DNA of 64,000 bases from Voacanga thouarsii (Eukaryota; Streptophyta; Magnoliopsida; Gentianales; Apocynaceae), in NCBI GenBank assembly GCA_026120185.1, contig JANUWF010002278.1, positions 93,501-157,500 on the forward strand. Direction: 5' to 3'. Below the pieces are notes generated by a model that had not been told where the DNA came from, did not search any database, and saw only the letters and a list, made by a program, of their open reading frames with translations. Shown in pieces: positions 1-11,229 of this stretch. The translations under genes and the position numbers were made by a program. Numbering within the stretch: position 1 is the first letter of the stretch; each line of letters starts with the position of its first letter.

Positions 1-84
1 AAGCAAAATTAACAATCCTTGACATAAAAGTTCTCGAAAAATAATAAACAAATAAATATCCAAATCAAAATAACTCCTAGTCCT

Positions 85-582
85 CTAGTCCTCATCGGAA
101 TCCTCATCATCAACCTCATATAACCATCCCCCAGAGTTCTTAGAAAAATCCACCCCAGCCCCACTAGCAAATCCTTCAATTGGCTCCTTCCCCAGGTGCC
201 TAGAACTCTCCCCGGGCTCAACTCGGCTGAAAGAAGGAAGGAAAGAAGGCCTAGGTGGAGACTCATAGTCTATCTCCCCCGAGTCATCACTATCTGCTGC
301 TAAGTCCACCTCGGGATTAGGAGGGTGGGGTATAAGCTCCACTGCTCTCACCTCATCCTCACTGTCTGAGCTTATGTCTATCACCGGGATTGGGGGTGGC
401 TCAAGGATCTGGATCTTGTCATCACTGCTATCCTCCATAGGGTTAACCTCATCATCACTGTTATCCTCCATAGGGATAACTGGTTGAGGGGCAGGTTGGG
501 GAACTGGAAGGTCTTCCTGGTATATAGGGATAGGCGGGTGCCTTTGCTGCCATTCTCTCGCTGTTCTAAGCATTCTAACCAC
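85..582 (-). CDS. acidic N-terminal ORF of the gypsy element internal region
   Basis: A 165-residue reading frame starts about 80 bases downstream of the Met primer site, the usual position of a gag start. I do not recognise a domain. Residues 1-15 are basic (MVRMLRTAREWQQRH), then a proline-rich stretch (PVPQPAPQP) and repeated acidic runs (SDDEVNPMEDSSDD, SSDSEDE, AADSDDS) follow, ending in EVDDEDSDED and a stop. It is much shorter than a gypsy gag, so it is either a separate leader ORF or a gag truncated by a stop. No zinc knuckle or protease is visible before the window edge. The sequence could be read past 85 only with the DNA to the left. It is an element gene, not a host gene. Confidence 0.5.
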   Translation of the reverse strand: MVRMLRTAREWQQRHPPIPIYQEDLPVPQPAPQPVIPMEDNSDDEVNPMEDSSDDKIQILEPPPIPVIDISSDSEDEVRAVELIPHPPNPEVDLAADSDDSGEIDYESPPRPSFLPSFSRVEPGESSRHLGKEPIEGFASGAGVDFSKNSGGWLYEVDDEDSDED

Positions 583-667
583 CTACAACATAAACAAGAT
601 AAATTAGACAAAGAATTTAAACTTAAATCAATGGAACTTATATCATTAATATTTGCCTATAACCTAG

Positions 668-679
668 GCTCTGATACCA
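668..679 (-). other. primer binding site, initiator tRNA-Met
   Basis: The minus strand reads TGGTATCAGAGC directly after the LTR end (...GGCTGTTATGA). This is the standard plant complement of the 3' end of initiator tRNA-Met. It proves that the LTR at 682-4998 is a 5' LTR of a minus-strand element and not a solo LTR. Confidence 0.9.
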
Positions 680-2280
680 CTCATAACAGCCCGCTACCTA
701 AGCCCGCCAGGGCCGGGGATGTCACCTCGTCTAAAGGATAAGGGATCTTTATAACCAGGTCACACAAATAAAATAACAGAATAAAAATAATACTTTAACT
801 TAAAATTTATTACATCCCAAGAATAAATCCATGAATTCCCAAAACAAATCCATAAGTAAAATTATCAACTCTCAACTCCCCAAAGTAACACATAAAAATA
901 AATGACAACATTCTCTTCCAAGGCAAATAACACCAGCTACTCATCCCCACAGCAGGAACGACCTGAAATCATGGTAAAAAGGTGATGAGATAGAAGTTTC
1001 AGTAAGTCAGTGTGTGCTTTGAGTGTCCAGTGGAAATAGTTCGTGAATGCAAAGTATAAAACCTTTATAAGAGAAACACTGGCAAGTAATAAACATTGGT
1101 CAAAAGCAAGAGTAGTGCTTTAGCTTTTTCAACCATACATAATCAATAAAATCAACAACTCAAAAGAAATGATCATGCGTTACCACACGTTGGGCCCCAT
1201 AACAGGACAGAATGCCGACACTTTATGCAAACTGACAAAAAGGTAGGTGATCGGCTTACCGGGCAAGATACTCCTCATTCTCTATACCCAAACAATAATC
1301 GGGTGTCCATTCCGGCAAAGTACAGTCACTTGACTGAAAAATAAACATCTGCTAGCTCGGACCGGCACGACGTATAGGAGTGACATCTTATCCGGGAAGG
1401 ACTCACCCCTCAGAGGTGGCCATCTACTGAGAGACCCACCCTAACCCTTCAAAGACTAGTCCTAGTAGTCCCCCCTTATTGAGTACTCAACGTAACGTAA
1501 CCCACTTGGGAAAATGAACAAACCATAGTTCCACATGAAAATGGCAATTAAGGGTCTCTAAAGTTTTTGTCAAAATCAGTTTTGAAAAGAGCTTTGAGTT
1601 TGAGTAAATCTGCTTATGGATTTTCAAATAATTTGTTTGACTGAAATAAGAAAGAAGTCAATCCTCATTTGCCTTACAAAAATGAGTGTCCATGCACTTT
1701 ACATTTGGCTTGCCATAATAAACATTTTACATCAATCAGGTTTTATGCAGGAGCTTACCTGATTCTTGCTCACAATAAAAGGTTTCCAACAGTTGACCTA
1801 ACCCTACATGGGCAAATACAAACCACAATCAAACTCAAGCCAAAATCCATTTTCTCAATTTAAAACAACTCAACTCACTTCTACCACGATCCTAGTGTCC
1901 CAAGCTTTAACGCCAAACAATAAATAAATATGTTTATAAGCTGAGCCTAATTTGATATTTAAAATAATTAATGTTTTGAGAAACAAGTACTAATAAGTTG
2001 ATGGTTTAAATCTTGCTACGAAGAATTTAGAGTTTATTTGATGAAGAGTCCTAGGTGGTACTAGGTAAAATAATAATTTATTAATAATTTAGCTGTTAGA
2101 AAATAATTGATAACTAAAATAAGTTGAAAATAAATTTAATGAGTCTTGCTTGAAAAATAATAAATAATTTTTAATGGGTTTTGATTAAAGATAATAATTA
2201 AATTTTTAGTATTAAATATTTTACTAATTATGATTATTTCCATAAAAGGCTTTAGTTGATTTCATTACTTTATATAATAT

Positions 2281-2283
<3 letters not shown>

Positions 2284-2311
<28 letters not shown>
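2284..2311. repeat. (TA)n microsatellite in LTR copy A
   Basis: A run of about 14 TA units in the AT-rich middle of the LTR. Copy B has only a short TA run at the matching place, so the repeat expanded in this copy. Confidence 0.9.
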
Positions 2312-4687
2312 ATTTTTCTAGCAAAAGCTATTATTTATTTGACTAAAATATCCTTATTATATATAATAACCCAAATCTACCCCTCCTAAGGTTTTTTTTT
2401 TTTTAAATTACTAGCAAAATCATATTATGAAAAATATTTTATTCATGAAATAAAAATTAGCTTAGGGACAACTAGGTCATGATCATATTTCTATGGCTAA
2501 CTACAATCATGAACATATACAATCCTTCAATTCATCAATTCATCCAAATCATGCATATAAGCTTAGTTATAGACTTACTAAGGCAGAATCTAACCTTTAC
2601 TAGCATAAATATAATCATCGCTTTAATAATCACACAAGAATATAAATCCTATTCATCATAGATGACATAATCTATAGCGTACTTGATCATGGAGACATGC
2701 ATTAAACCTCAAAACATTATACAATCAACCAAGATAATCCCTTCATGCATAAATCTCATCTCCATCATATTCATACATATATTCATGCTTCACTCTCAAC
2801 TCATCACAACAATATATACTCACATCCCATTCATGATTCATCTTCTATCAACATCATCCTAGAGACATGAATTTAGAATTTAAGAGAAGGGATAAAAAGA
2901 CTTACTTGATTGATGAAAACCTTGAAGGAGTTTCGAATGAATCTCAACTCCTAGATGACTAGATCCGTCCAAGGAAGATGGAGAAAGCATGGCCATTGGA
3001 GAAGAAGCCATTCGGCCAAAAGAGAGAGGTTTGGCTGAGAGAGAGAGAGAGAGAAACCATTGGCATGCTTATTCATATATATATTCATTAGAGATCAAGA
3101 TTAGAGAAGATGAAGTTGTTAGAACAACCCTACCTTGAAGGTGTTCTTGAGCCTTCACAAAACTTCTGGTTTTTTATCCAAAAGAGCGAGTTGGATTTGA
3201 GAGTTTGATGTTAAAAATGGTGTCGATGGACTCACAGCAGTGAATAGATGAAATTTGAAATTTTTAGAATAAGTTTGAAGTGATTTGGAGAGGTATTAGG
3301 TGAAAGGAAGGAGTAGGTGTTCTTGGTGTGCTATTTGTTCTTGAAGGTTGAAGAGAATAGAAAGGTTTTGGTTAATGCTGGCCGAATAGATGAAGGGATT
3401 AGGGCGGCCGATTTGTTTATAGGGTTTTGGAAGATGATTTTCTGGTTTGGAAGGGAAAAGGAAAGGCTAGTTGTTGAAATCCCTCAAGAATATTTTTGGG
3501 AAGCAAATTTGGAAACTAAATACTACAAGAATATCTTTGATTGTTAGAGAGCTTTTGGGAAGCTGCCATGGCCGAATTTCTGTGCAGAGTTTCAGCTGGA
3601 TGAAAGCTGGTTGAAAGAGGCTAAGGGTGGCCGAAAATAAGGAGTATAATGGTGAAGGGAAGGTCTGGTTGTTTGAGGGATATTTTATGGAAAGTTGCTA
3701 AATTATGGTGGCTGGAATTTTGGTATCCAAATCAAGGCATGATTGCATAAATTTGTTGGAGAGATTTTTGGGCAGCCATGTCTGAATTTTGTGCAGGAGC
3801 TTGGGGAAGACAATGGAGCTCTGATCATGGTTGTTTAAGAGTGGTTTATGCAGAAGAAAGCTGGAGTTTCGGCTAGGGATGAATTTGGAAACAAAGCAGG
3901 AAAAATTACTGCACAGAATTTCGCAAGGCTGGAATTTTTCTGGGCAGATTTCGGCTGCCATTTTCCAGTCAGCTTGCTGGGAGTTTGAAGGGGATTTCAG
4001 GGGAATTTCAAGGCTGGTTTCCAGACTTCTTTATGGAGGAAAAACTTGGCTAAGATACTGAACAAAAAAAGAAAGAAAATAGCTTGGTTTCGGACCTCCA
4101 AAGCTGCGATTTTGCCCAGGGATTTTTCTGGTTTTGCACAACTTTTGTGCAGTCCGAAAATGGCCAAAAATATTCAGGTTTCAAGCTGATCAAAAGGTCC
4201 ATTTTCTGGTAGCATTTGGGAGAAAATAATGGCTAAGAATTTCGTCCTCTTGAAGGCACAAGAAGCTGGAAAAATTTTAGTTCAATGCAAGAAGGAAAAT
4301 GAACCTAGCTAGAGTGATGTTTTAGAAAGTTCACTAGGGAAATTAATTCACTTGAAATCCTTCCCCCTCTTCCATGGTTTCGGTCCATAAGATGTCTTTC
4401 TCTAAGACATTTTAAACCTTCAAAGCCACAGCACATTGCTGGAATTTTTCTACAATAAAATTGGCTTGAACAAATTGAACATCCTAATGGATTGAGAAAT
4501 AGGAAAAATTAAGGATCAAGAGGAAATGAATTCTCCTTAGGAATTTTGTGTAGGGCAAAAGAGTAGGATTAGCATACTCCTATCATGTCTCTCTTAGGAC
4601 AACATCTCTACCCTACTCCAAGCACCTAAGGCCGAAATTTCCACTTCCCAAGAAAAAATAAAATTTAATCATTCTAAAGCTCCCTTG

Positions 4688-4760
4688 AGGGAATTTAAAC
4701 CCAAGACCTCAATATTTAATTTCAAAACTCTAACCACTAAACCACAACAACTCTTGTTCT
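4688..4760 (-). other. tRNA-like module (box A/box B) in LTR copy A
   Basis: The minus strand contains GTGGTTTAGTGGTTAGAG (box A-like) followed about 25 bases later by GGGTTTAAATTCC (box B/T-arm-like). The equivalent segments in copies B (6021-6090) and C (20551-20615) are better preserved. It looks like a tRNA-derived (SINE-like) piece captured in the LTR near its start. Confidence 0.55.
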
Positions 4761-4998
4761 TATTTTCTCTCTAAAAAATATTTTCCTATTCAATCGTCAA
4801 GCTATCACCCTTTTTCCACCTCAAACAAAAATTATCATTTTGCCCTTCTGTCTCAATAATCATAATCAAGCCCTCTAGACTATAAAACTCAAATTCAATG
4901 CACATAAAGTTATATAAAAATATATTTAATCATGCAATGAAATATGATATGCATCCCAACCCCCTTACTCTAAGGTTGGTTTTGACTGGGGTTTCACA

Positions 4999-5775
4999 AG
5001 AATTCATTGATCATCATAGAAAATTACTCAAATCAAAAGAGGAATTCTTCAATTCAAGGAGGGTGGTACAAGAAGATCTTCAAAGGAAGAAGAATGAGGC
5101 TTGTCTATGAGTGCTTTCTTTTACTTTGTTTTCTTTTTCTTGACAATGATGTATTAATTATTTCATTGTAATTTGACATTGTTTTAGATATTCATAATTT
5201 TTAGAGTTGTTTGATCTTTTGATTAGTTGATTGTTATTCTTGGTATTCAATCACTTGAGCTTATTACGAGATTAGTTGGTTGGTTCTCTCCATTAACTTA
5301 CTGGACCAAGGGGGTTGATTGCTTAGAATTGGTAATTGAAGGTTAATTGATGTCTTCCGAGACCAAGGGTTCATTGATTAATTTCATGTTTTAAATTTTC
5401 TGAGACTAAGGGAATTTAATTGAGGACTGTGTTTAATGCATCTTTTGGATGAATTAGTTGAGATGAGACCAAGTGATTCTAATTTATCTGAAAGGTAGTG
5501 ATTTCATGGATTGACCATCGAAGTGAATCCACTTTAATCCTTCATGATGCCAAGAGAATAATTAGTTATGATAATGGTTGGGTTCCTTAAGATCATGTTT
5601 GTTAAAATAATGGTTTGAGTTGCCTACTTCTCCATCCTTGACATGTATATATTCTTTATTTTCTTTTATTTTCCTTTTTATTTCATTGGAGTCGATTAAA
5701 TAATAAAAGAAAGGTAATTAGTGTATATTTGTTCCTGGAGGATCGACACTCGTTTGAACCGTATTCTATGTTAAT
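4999..5775 (+). repeat. 5' LTR of the Athila-like element, part 1
   Basis: The segment matches 13919-14750 of the 3' LTR (GAATTCATTGA, GGAGGAATTCTT, ACTTACTGGACCAAGGGGG, CTGGAGGATCGACACTCG). It lacks one of the two copies of a 65-bp repeat that the 3' LTR carries at 14206-14335, which looks like a deletion between direct repeats. Confidence 0.85.
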
Positions 5776-8700
5776 TGTGAAACCCCAATCGAAACCAACC
5801 TTAGAGTAAGGGGGTTGGGATGCATATCATATTTTATTGCATGTTTAAATATATTTTTATATGATTTTATATGCTTTGGATTGGTGTTTTATAATCTTGA
5901 GGGCTTAATTATGTTTATTGAGTAAGAAGGGCAAAATGGTAATTTTTGCTTGAGGTGAAAATAGGGAGATAGCTTGAGGATTAAATAGAAAAAATATTTT
6001 AGAGAGAAAATAAGAACAAGAGTTGATGTGGTTTAGTGGTTAGAGCTTTGGAATTAATTCTTGAGGTCTTGGATTCAAATTCCATTATTGGAGCTCTAGC
6101 ATGATTAAATTTTATTTTTTCTTGGGAAGGTTAGATTTTCGTCCTTGAGTGCTCTAGAGAAGGGTAAAGGTGATGTCCTAGGGGAGACATGATAGGAGTA
6201 CCCTAATCCTACTCTTGTATCCTACAAAAATTCCTAAGGGAATTTATACCCTTCTTGATCCTTAGTTTTTCTTACTTCTCAATTTCTTAAGTTGTGCAAT
6301 TTATTCAAGCCAATTTCATTCTAGAAAAATTCCAGCAAAGTGCTATGGCTTTGAAGGTTCAAAATGTTTGAGTGTAAGACATCTTATGGACCGAAAATGT
6401 GTAGGAGTTGGGGAAGGTTTCCAAGAGAATTAATCTCCATAGTGAACCTTCAAAACTCCACTCTGGCTATGTTCATTTCCTTCATGAAGTATTCTGGAAT
6501 TTTTTTTTCCAGCTTCTTGTGCATGCAAAGTGTCGAAATTCTCAGCCATTATTCCCTCCCAAATGCTGCCAGAAAATGGCCCTCTTGACCAGATTGAAAC
6601 CTAAATTTTTTTGGCCAAATTCGGACTGCACAAATGCTGGGCAAAATCGCAGCAAAGGTAAGCTTAAACCAAGCTGTTTTCTTCCAGTTTTCATCCAGCA
6701 CCTTAGCCACGTTTTTCCTCCATAAAGAAGGCTAGAAACCAGCCTTGAAAGACCTCTAAAGTCCCCTTCAAACCCTCTACAAACTTACTAGAAAAATGGC
6801 AACAAAAGCTGCCCAGAAAATTCCAACACTTGCGAAATCCTGTGCAGAATTTTTCTAGCCTTGCTTCATCTTCAGCCATGTCCGAAAACTTCCTCATCTT
6901 TCTGTCCAAACTTCTCTTGAACAGCCTTGAACTAAACTCCATTGTCTTTCCCAGCCTACTGCTCAAAAAAACCTGTCATTGCTGCCCCTAAAATATCTCC
7001 AACAATTACTCCAATCATGCCTTAATTGAAGACCAAAATTCCAGCAATCCTAATTTAGCAAACTTCCTTAAAATGTCCCCTAAACAACCAGACCTTTCCT
7101 TTACCATTGTACTCCCTCTTTTCGGCCACTATTAAGCTTCTTCAACCAGCTTTCATCTAGTAGAATCCCTAGCTTTCAGTCGACCATTACAGCTTCCAAA
7201 AAAGCTCTTCCTTGATCAAAGATATTCTTGCCATATTTTATTTCCAAATTTGATTCCCAAAACTATTCTTTTAGGATTTCAAACAACCAGCATTTCCTTT
7301 TCCTCCCAAACCAGAAATTCAATTGCCCAAAACCTCTGAAACAATTCGGCACTCCCTCCAGCTTCAAATTAAAATCTCTCCATCCTCTCCAACCTTCAAG
7401 CACACATAGAACACCAAGAACACCAACTCACTTCTCTCGCCTAATACCACTCCAAACCACTTCAATCTTCTTCAGAAAAATTCCAGATTTCATCTACTCA
7501 CTGTCGTGAATCTATTCATACCACTTTTAACATCAAACTCCAAAATTCAACTCTCTCTTTTGGATAAAAAATTAGTATTTTTGTGAAGGCTCAACAACAC
7601 CTTCAAAGTAAGTTTGTTCAATCAACTTCATCTTCACTAATCTTCAATCTCTAATGAATATATATATGTGTAAGCATGCTAATGGACTATCTTCTTCTTT
7701 TCTCTCTCTCTCTCTCTCTTGGCCGAATACCCTCTCCCTGTTAGCCGAATGATTTCTTCACCAATGGCCATGCTTTCTTCATCTCCCTTGGACGAATCTA
7801 GTCTCCTAAGAGTGTAGATCCATTCAAAACTCCTCCAAGGAACTCATCAATCAAGTAAGCCTTTTCAACTCCCCTTTTAAATTCTAGACTCATGTCTCTA
7901 GGATGATATTGGTAGGAGATAGATTGTGAATAGGATTTGAGCATGTATTGTTGTGATGAGTTGAGATTGAAGCATGAATAAATGTGTGTATATGATGGAG
8001 ATGGGATTTATGCATAAGTTGATTATCTTGGTTGGTTGTATGATGTTTTAGGGTTTAATGCATGTCTCCATGTCGTAAGTAGTATTTTGTGATCAAGTAT
8101 GCTAGAGATTATGTCACCTATGCTGAATAGGATTTATATTCATATATGATTGTTAAAGCTATGATTATGTTTATGCTAGTAGATGTTGGATCATGCCTTG
8201 GTAAATTTAGATCTATGCTTTTATTCATAATTTAGATGGTTTGATTAATTGAAGTGGAGTATATGTTCATTATTATGGTTAGCAATAGAAATATAATCAT
8301 GATCTAGTTGTCCCTAAGCTAATTTTATTTCATCAATAAAATATTTAATACTATAATTTTTGCTAGTAAATTCGAAAACCCTAGGAAGGTAGATTTGGAT
8401 TATTATATATATATAATAAAGGATAGCTTTTACTAAAGAAATAAAATACATAGATATTATATATAATAATATCAAATAAAGACTTTTATATAAATAATCA
8501 TAATAAGTAAAAATATTAATTTTGTAAGTCTTATATTCATGAATACCATTAAAATTTATTATCTTTTAATCAAAACCTATTAAAATTTATTTATTATCTT
8601 TCAATCAAGACCTATTGAAATTCATTTTCAATTAATTTTAGTTATCAATTATTTTCTAACAATTAATTATTAATAAATCATTATTTTACCTAGTACCACC

Positions 8701-10074
8701 TAGGACTCTTCATCAAATAAACTCTAATTTATTTTTAACAAGATTTAAACCTTCAACTTATTAGTACCTATTTTCCAAAACACTAATTATTTTAAATATC
8801 AAATTAGACTTAGCTTATAAACCCTTTTTATTTATTATCTGGCCTTAAAGCTTGGGACACTAGGAGCATGGTTGTAGTAAGGTGAGCTAGTTTTAATTGT
8901 GAAAGTGGATTTTAGGTTTAGTTTGATTATGATTTATATTTATCCCAGGCGGGGTTAGGTCGGCTGTTGAAGACCTTTATTTTATCTCAAGCTAAGGATC
9001 AGGTAAACTCTTGCATAAAACCTGTTTGATGCAAAATGTTTATTATGGCAAGCCAAATGTAGAGTGCATGGACACTCATTTCTGTAAAGGCAATTGAGGA
9101 TTGTCTCCTGTCTTATTTCCGTCAAACAAATTAATTGAAAATCAATAAGCAGATTTACTCAAACTCAAAACTCTTTCTAAAACTGATTTTGACAAAAACT
9201 TTGGAAACCCTTAATTTCCATTTTCAAGTGGAACTATGTTTTGTACCTTTTTCCCCTAGTGGGGTAAGTTACGTTGAGTACTCAATAAGGGTGGACTGCT
9301 AGGACTAGTCTTTGAAAGGTTAAGGTGAGTCTCTCAGCAGGTGGCCACCTCTGAGGGGTAAGTCCTTCCCGGATAGGATGACAGTCCAGTAGGTCGTGCC
9401 GGTCTGAGCTAGCAGTTTTTTTTTCCAGTCAAGTGATTGTGTGTTGCCGGAATGGACAATCGGTGGTTGTTTGGGTATAGAGAAGGAGGAGTATTTTGCC
9501 CGATAAGCCGATCACCTACCTTTTGTCAGTCTGCACAAAGTGTGGCATTCTGACTGGTTATGGGGCCCAAATTGTGGTAACCCATGATCACTTTTTGAGT
9601 GGTTGATTTTATTGAACATGTATGGTTGGAAAAGCCAAAATACACTCTTGATTTTGACTATTGTTTTTGCTTGCCAATATTTCTCTTACGAAGGTTTCAC
9701 ACTTTACATTCACAAACTATTTTCACTGGACATTCAAAGCACACACAGACTTACTGAGATTTTTGTCTCATCATCCTTTTACCATGATTTCAGGTCGATC
9801 CTATTGTGGGAATGAGTAGCTAGATATTGCCTACCTTGGAAGATTTTTATGATATTTAATTTGTGTAATGCTTTGGGGAGTTGAGAGTGGATAATTTTTA
9901 TTATGGATTTGATTTTGGAATTCTTGGATTCATTCTTGGTTTGTAATAAATTTTAAGTTTAAAGTGTTATTTTATCCTATTATTGTGATTGTGTGACCTA
10001 GTTATAAAAACCCCTTGTCATTTGGATGGGGCGACATCCCCGGCCCTGTCGGGCCTAGGTTGTGGGATGTTACA
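5776..10074 (+). mobile_element. solo LTR, 4.3-kb gypsy family, copy B (TSD TTAAT)
   Basis: The copy begins TGTGAAACCCC and ends GGGATGTTACA and is flanked by the 5-bp direct repeat TTAAT at 5771-5775 and 10075-10079. Joining the flanks restores the Athila LTR word GTTAATGATGAGTACG seen elsewhere (around 14925). There is no primer site or internal sequence next to it, so it is a solo LTR left by unequal recombination. It includes the tRNA-like module, the AT-rich middle and a GC-richer block (9240-9600) that is the best conserved part among copies. Open frames inside (such as 6408-6725) are not conserved in the other copies. Confidence 0.92.
6021..6090 (+). other. tRNA-like module (box A/box B) in LTR copy B
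   Basis: TGGTTTAGTGGTTAGAGC at 6029-6046 fits a pol III box A. TGGATTCAAATTCCA at 6070-6084 forms a T-arm: a TGGA/TCCA stem around the canonical 7-base loop TTCAAAT. Spacing from box A to box B is about that of a tRNA. No clean acceptor or anticodon stem is seen, so it is a tRNA-derived relic and not a tRNA gene. Confidence 0.65.
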
Positions 10075-10191
10075 TTAATGATGAGTACGCTTGCTTATAT
10101 GTATAATTTGGGGTTAACGTTTTAATGTAAACTTGATTGGGAATATGCTTAGTTTTTATATGATTTTTTATATCTAAATAAATATACATCA
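10075..10191 (+). repeat. 5' LTR of the Athila-like element, part 2
   Basis: The LTR resumes after the solo LTR with TTAATGATGAGTACGCTTG and ends ATACATCA. It matches 14750-14867 of the 3' LTR. Confidence 0.88.
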
Positions 10192-10197
10192 AGTTTT

Positions 10198-10215
10198 TGG
10201 TGCTGTTGCTAGGGA
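10198..10215 (+). other. primer binding site, tRNA-Asp type
   Basis: TGGTGCTGTTGCTAGGGA lies six bases after the LTR end. It is a mutated complement of the plant tRNA-Asp 3' end (TGGCGCCGTTGCCGGGGA), the primer used by Athila-type gypsy elements. Confidence 0.8.
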
Positions 10216-10470
10216 ATAATATCATGAAAGGTTGGATTTTGTTGATTTAACCATATAAATATATAAATATGTATACTTGTTCTTTCCGCAAAAAGGTGCT
10301 ATCTTTTGTATCTTATGTGTATCTTCTATACCCTTGTAACCTAACTTACTAACTTTGACTATATTCTATTAACTAGCATTGTAATCTTATAATGTTATAT
10401 TGTAATCATGAATTTTGTTATCTAACTTTCGTCTTGTCTTTGCTAGGTGCTAGCCTTGGTACATGATCCA

Positions 10471-11225
10471 ATGACCCGAAGGCGATATAGTAGATTTCAT
10501 TTTGTTTCATTTTTATTTCTTTCTTCTTGAATTAAATTGCATTATTCATCATTGCTGCATGTTCATCATTTTTATTTCATTTAAAAAAAAAGTGTATTGA
10601 TGATAGATTGGCAAAATTTCACGCTAACGTTGATGTTTTTAGTGAGATGTCATTAGAAGCATTAGTGAATTCTTTTGTTGTCAATACAAATTCATCTGTT
10701 CAGTGGCATAAAGAAGCTTCGCAACGATTGGGCGATCAAAGGAAACGATTCGTTAAGATTGTTGAGGAGACTCATGAGTTCATGCTAGCCCGTACAAGTG
10801 ACCATGGAACAAAAAAAGTGGCTATGAGGGACAATTGCATGTTGGGGCAAGACAGAACAAGGGTCCAAATGATGCTGTGTTAAATTTATCATGCCTCAAG
10901 GAGTTAGATCTTTCAATGCTACATTATAAGAAACCCTTTAAGGATGTTGACGAATTCTACCCTTCACCTCAATTTCAGGGAGGTAACTTAGTTTTTGTAG
11001 ACCATACCTTGAAAAGTAAGGATTTTCTTGATCCCAACTTTAAGAACTCAATTGGGAAGTTTAAAGGGGTATTTTAAATTGTAAAACTTCTTTTGAAGGG
11101 TTAATCGGTGATTTCAAGCCTGATGCATTCTTTAGAAATCATGTGCACTTATATGTTGACAACAATATTTGTGTGTCTAAAGAAATGTTAGAGAAAGAGG
11201 TTTATGTGTTTTGCTTTAGTTAGAA
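10471..11225 (+). pseudogene. broken coding remnant of unknown type in the Athila-like element
   Basis: ATGACCCGAAGG at 10471 resembles the gag start of the sister element (MTRK...), but the frame stops at once and gag does not follow. A different coding-like stretch runs from 10608 (MAKFHANVDVFSEMSLEALV...) with a long polar segment, loses frame near 10860, continues in another frame to 11077 (KELDLSMLHYKKPFKDVDEF) and then to about 11220 (FKPDAFFRNHVHLYVDNNI) before a stop. I recognise no domain; it is not gag, protease, RT or integrase as far as I can see. It may be a decayed accessory gene of the element or a captured host fragment. The sister element at 22055-30514 has gag at this place instead. 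Confidence 0.4.
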
Positions 11226-11229
11226 AAAT

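Larger units (their letters stand above)
1..4998 (-). mobile_element. Ty3/gypsy LTR retrotransposon, 5' part (Tekay/Del-like), runs off left edge
   Basis: On the minus strand the element starts at 4998 with TGTGAAACCCC, has an LTR of about 4.3 kb to 682, then a primer site for initiator tRNA-Met, then an internal region with an acidic ORF that runs out of the window at 1. Two further LTRs of the same family are in the window (5776-10074 and 20282-33101), which fixes the LTR ends. The very long LTR, the ...GTTACA end of sister copies and the Met primer site fit Tekay/Del chromoviruses, but no pol domain is in view, so the lineage is inferred. The right flank (AGAATTCATTGAT) is Athila-type LTR sequence, so this element was inserted into that LTR; AGAAT at 4999-5003 is the likely target duplication, whose partner lies outside the window. 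Confidence 0.8.
682..4998 (-). repeat. 5' LTR (about 4.3 kb) of the gypsy element, copy A
   Basis: The segment aligns over its whole length, in opposite orientation, with 5776-10074. Shared landmarks include the GGGCCCCAT block near 1193, the block with the GAGTACTCAA word near 1480, the TA repeat near 2284, the GA tract near 3040, the GGCCGAA-rich part 3370-4150, and the tRNA-like module near 4690-4755. The copy is diverged by many substitutions and small gaps; its final bases TGTTATGA differ from the GTTACA ends of the other copies. Short open frames inside it are not conserved among copies and I treat them as chance. Confidence 0.88.

Noticed and set aside
3317..4061. Frames of 76-87 residues in LTR copy A
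   Set aside because: Not conserved in the other two LTR copies; LTR DNA is noncoding here.
6021..6090. A functional tRNA gene
   Set aside because: Only D- and T-arm-like parts are present; no acceptor pairing or anticodon loop is found in any of the three copies.
6364..6966. Frames of 74-105 residues in solo LTR copy B
   Set aside because: The matching parts of LTR copies A and C do not keep the frame.
9603..9815. 70-residue frame near the end of LTR copy B
   Set aside because: Not open in copies A and C.
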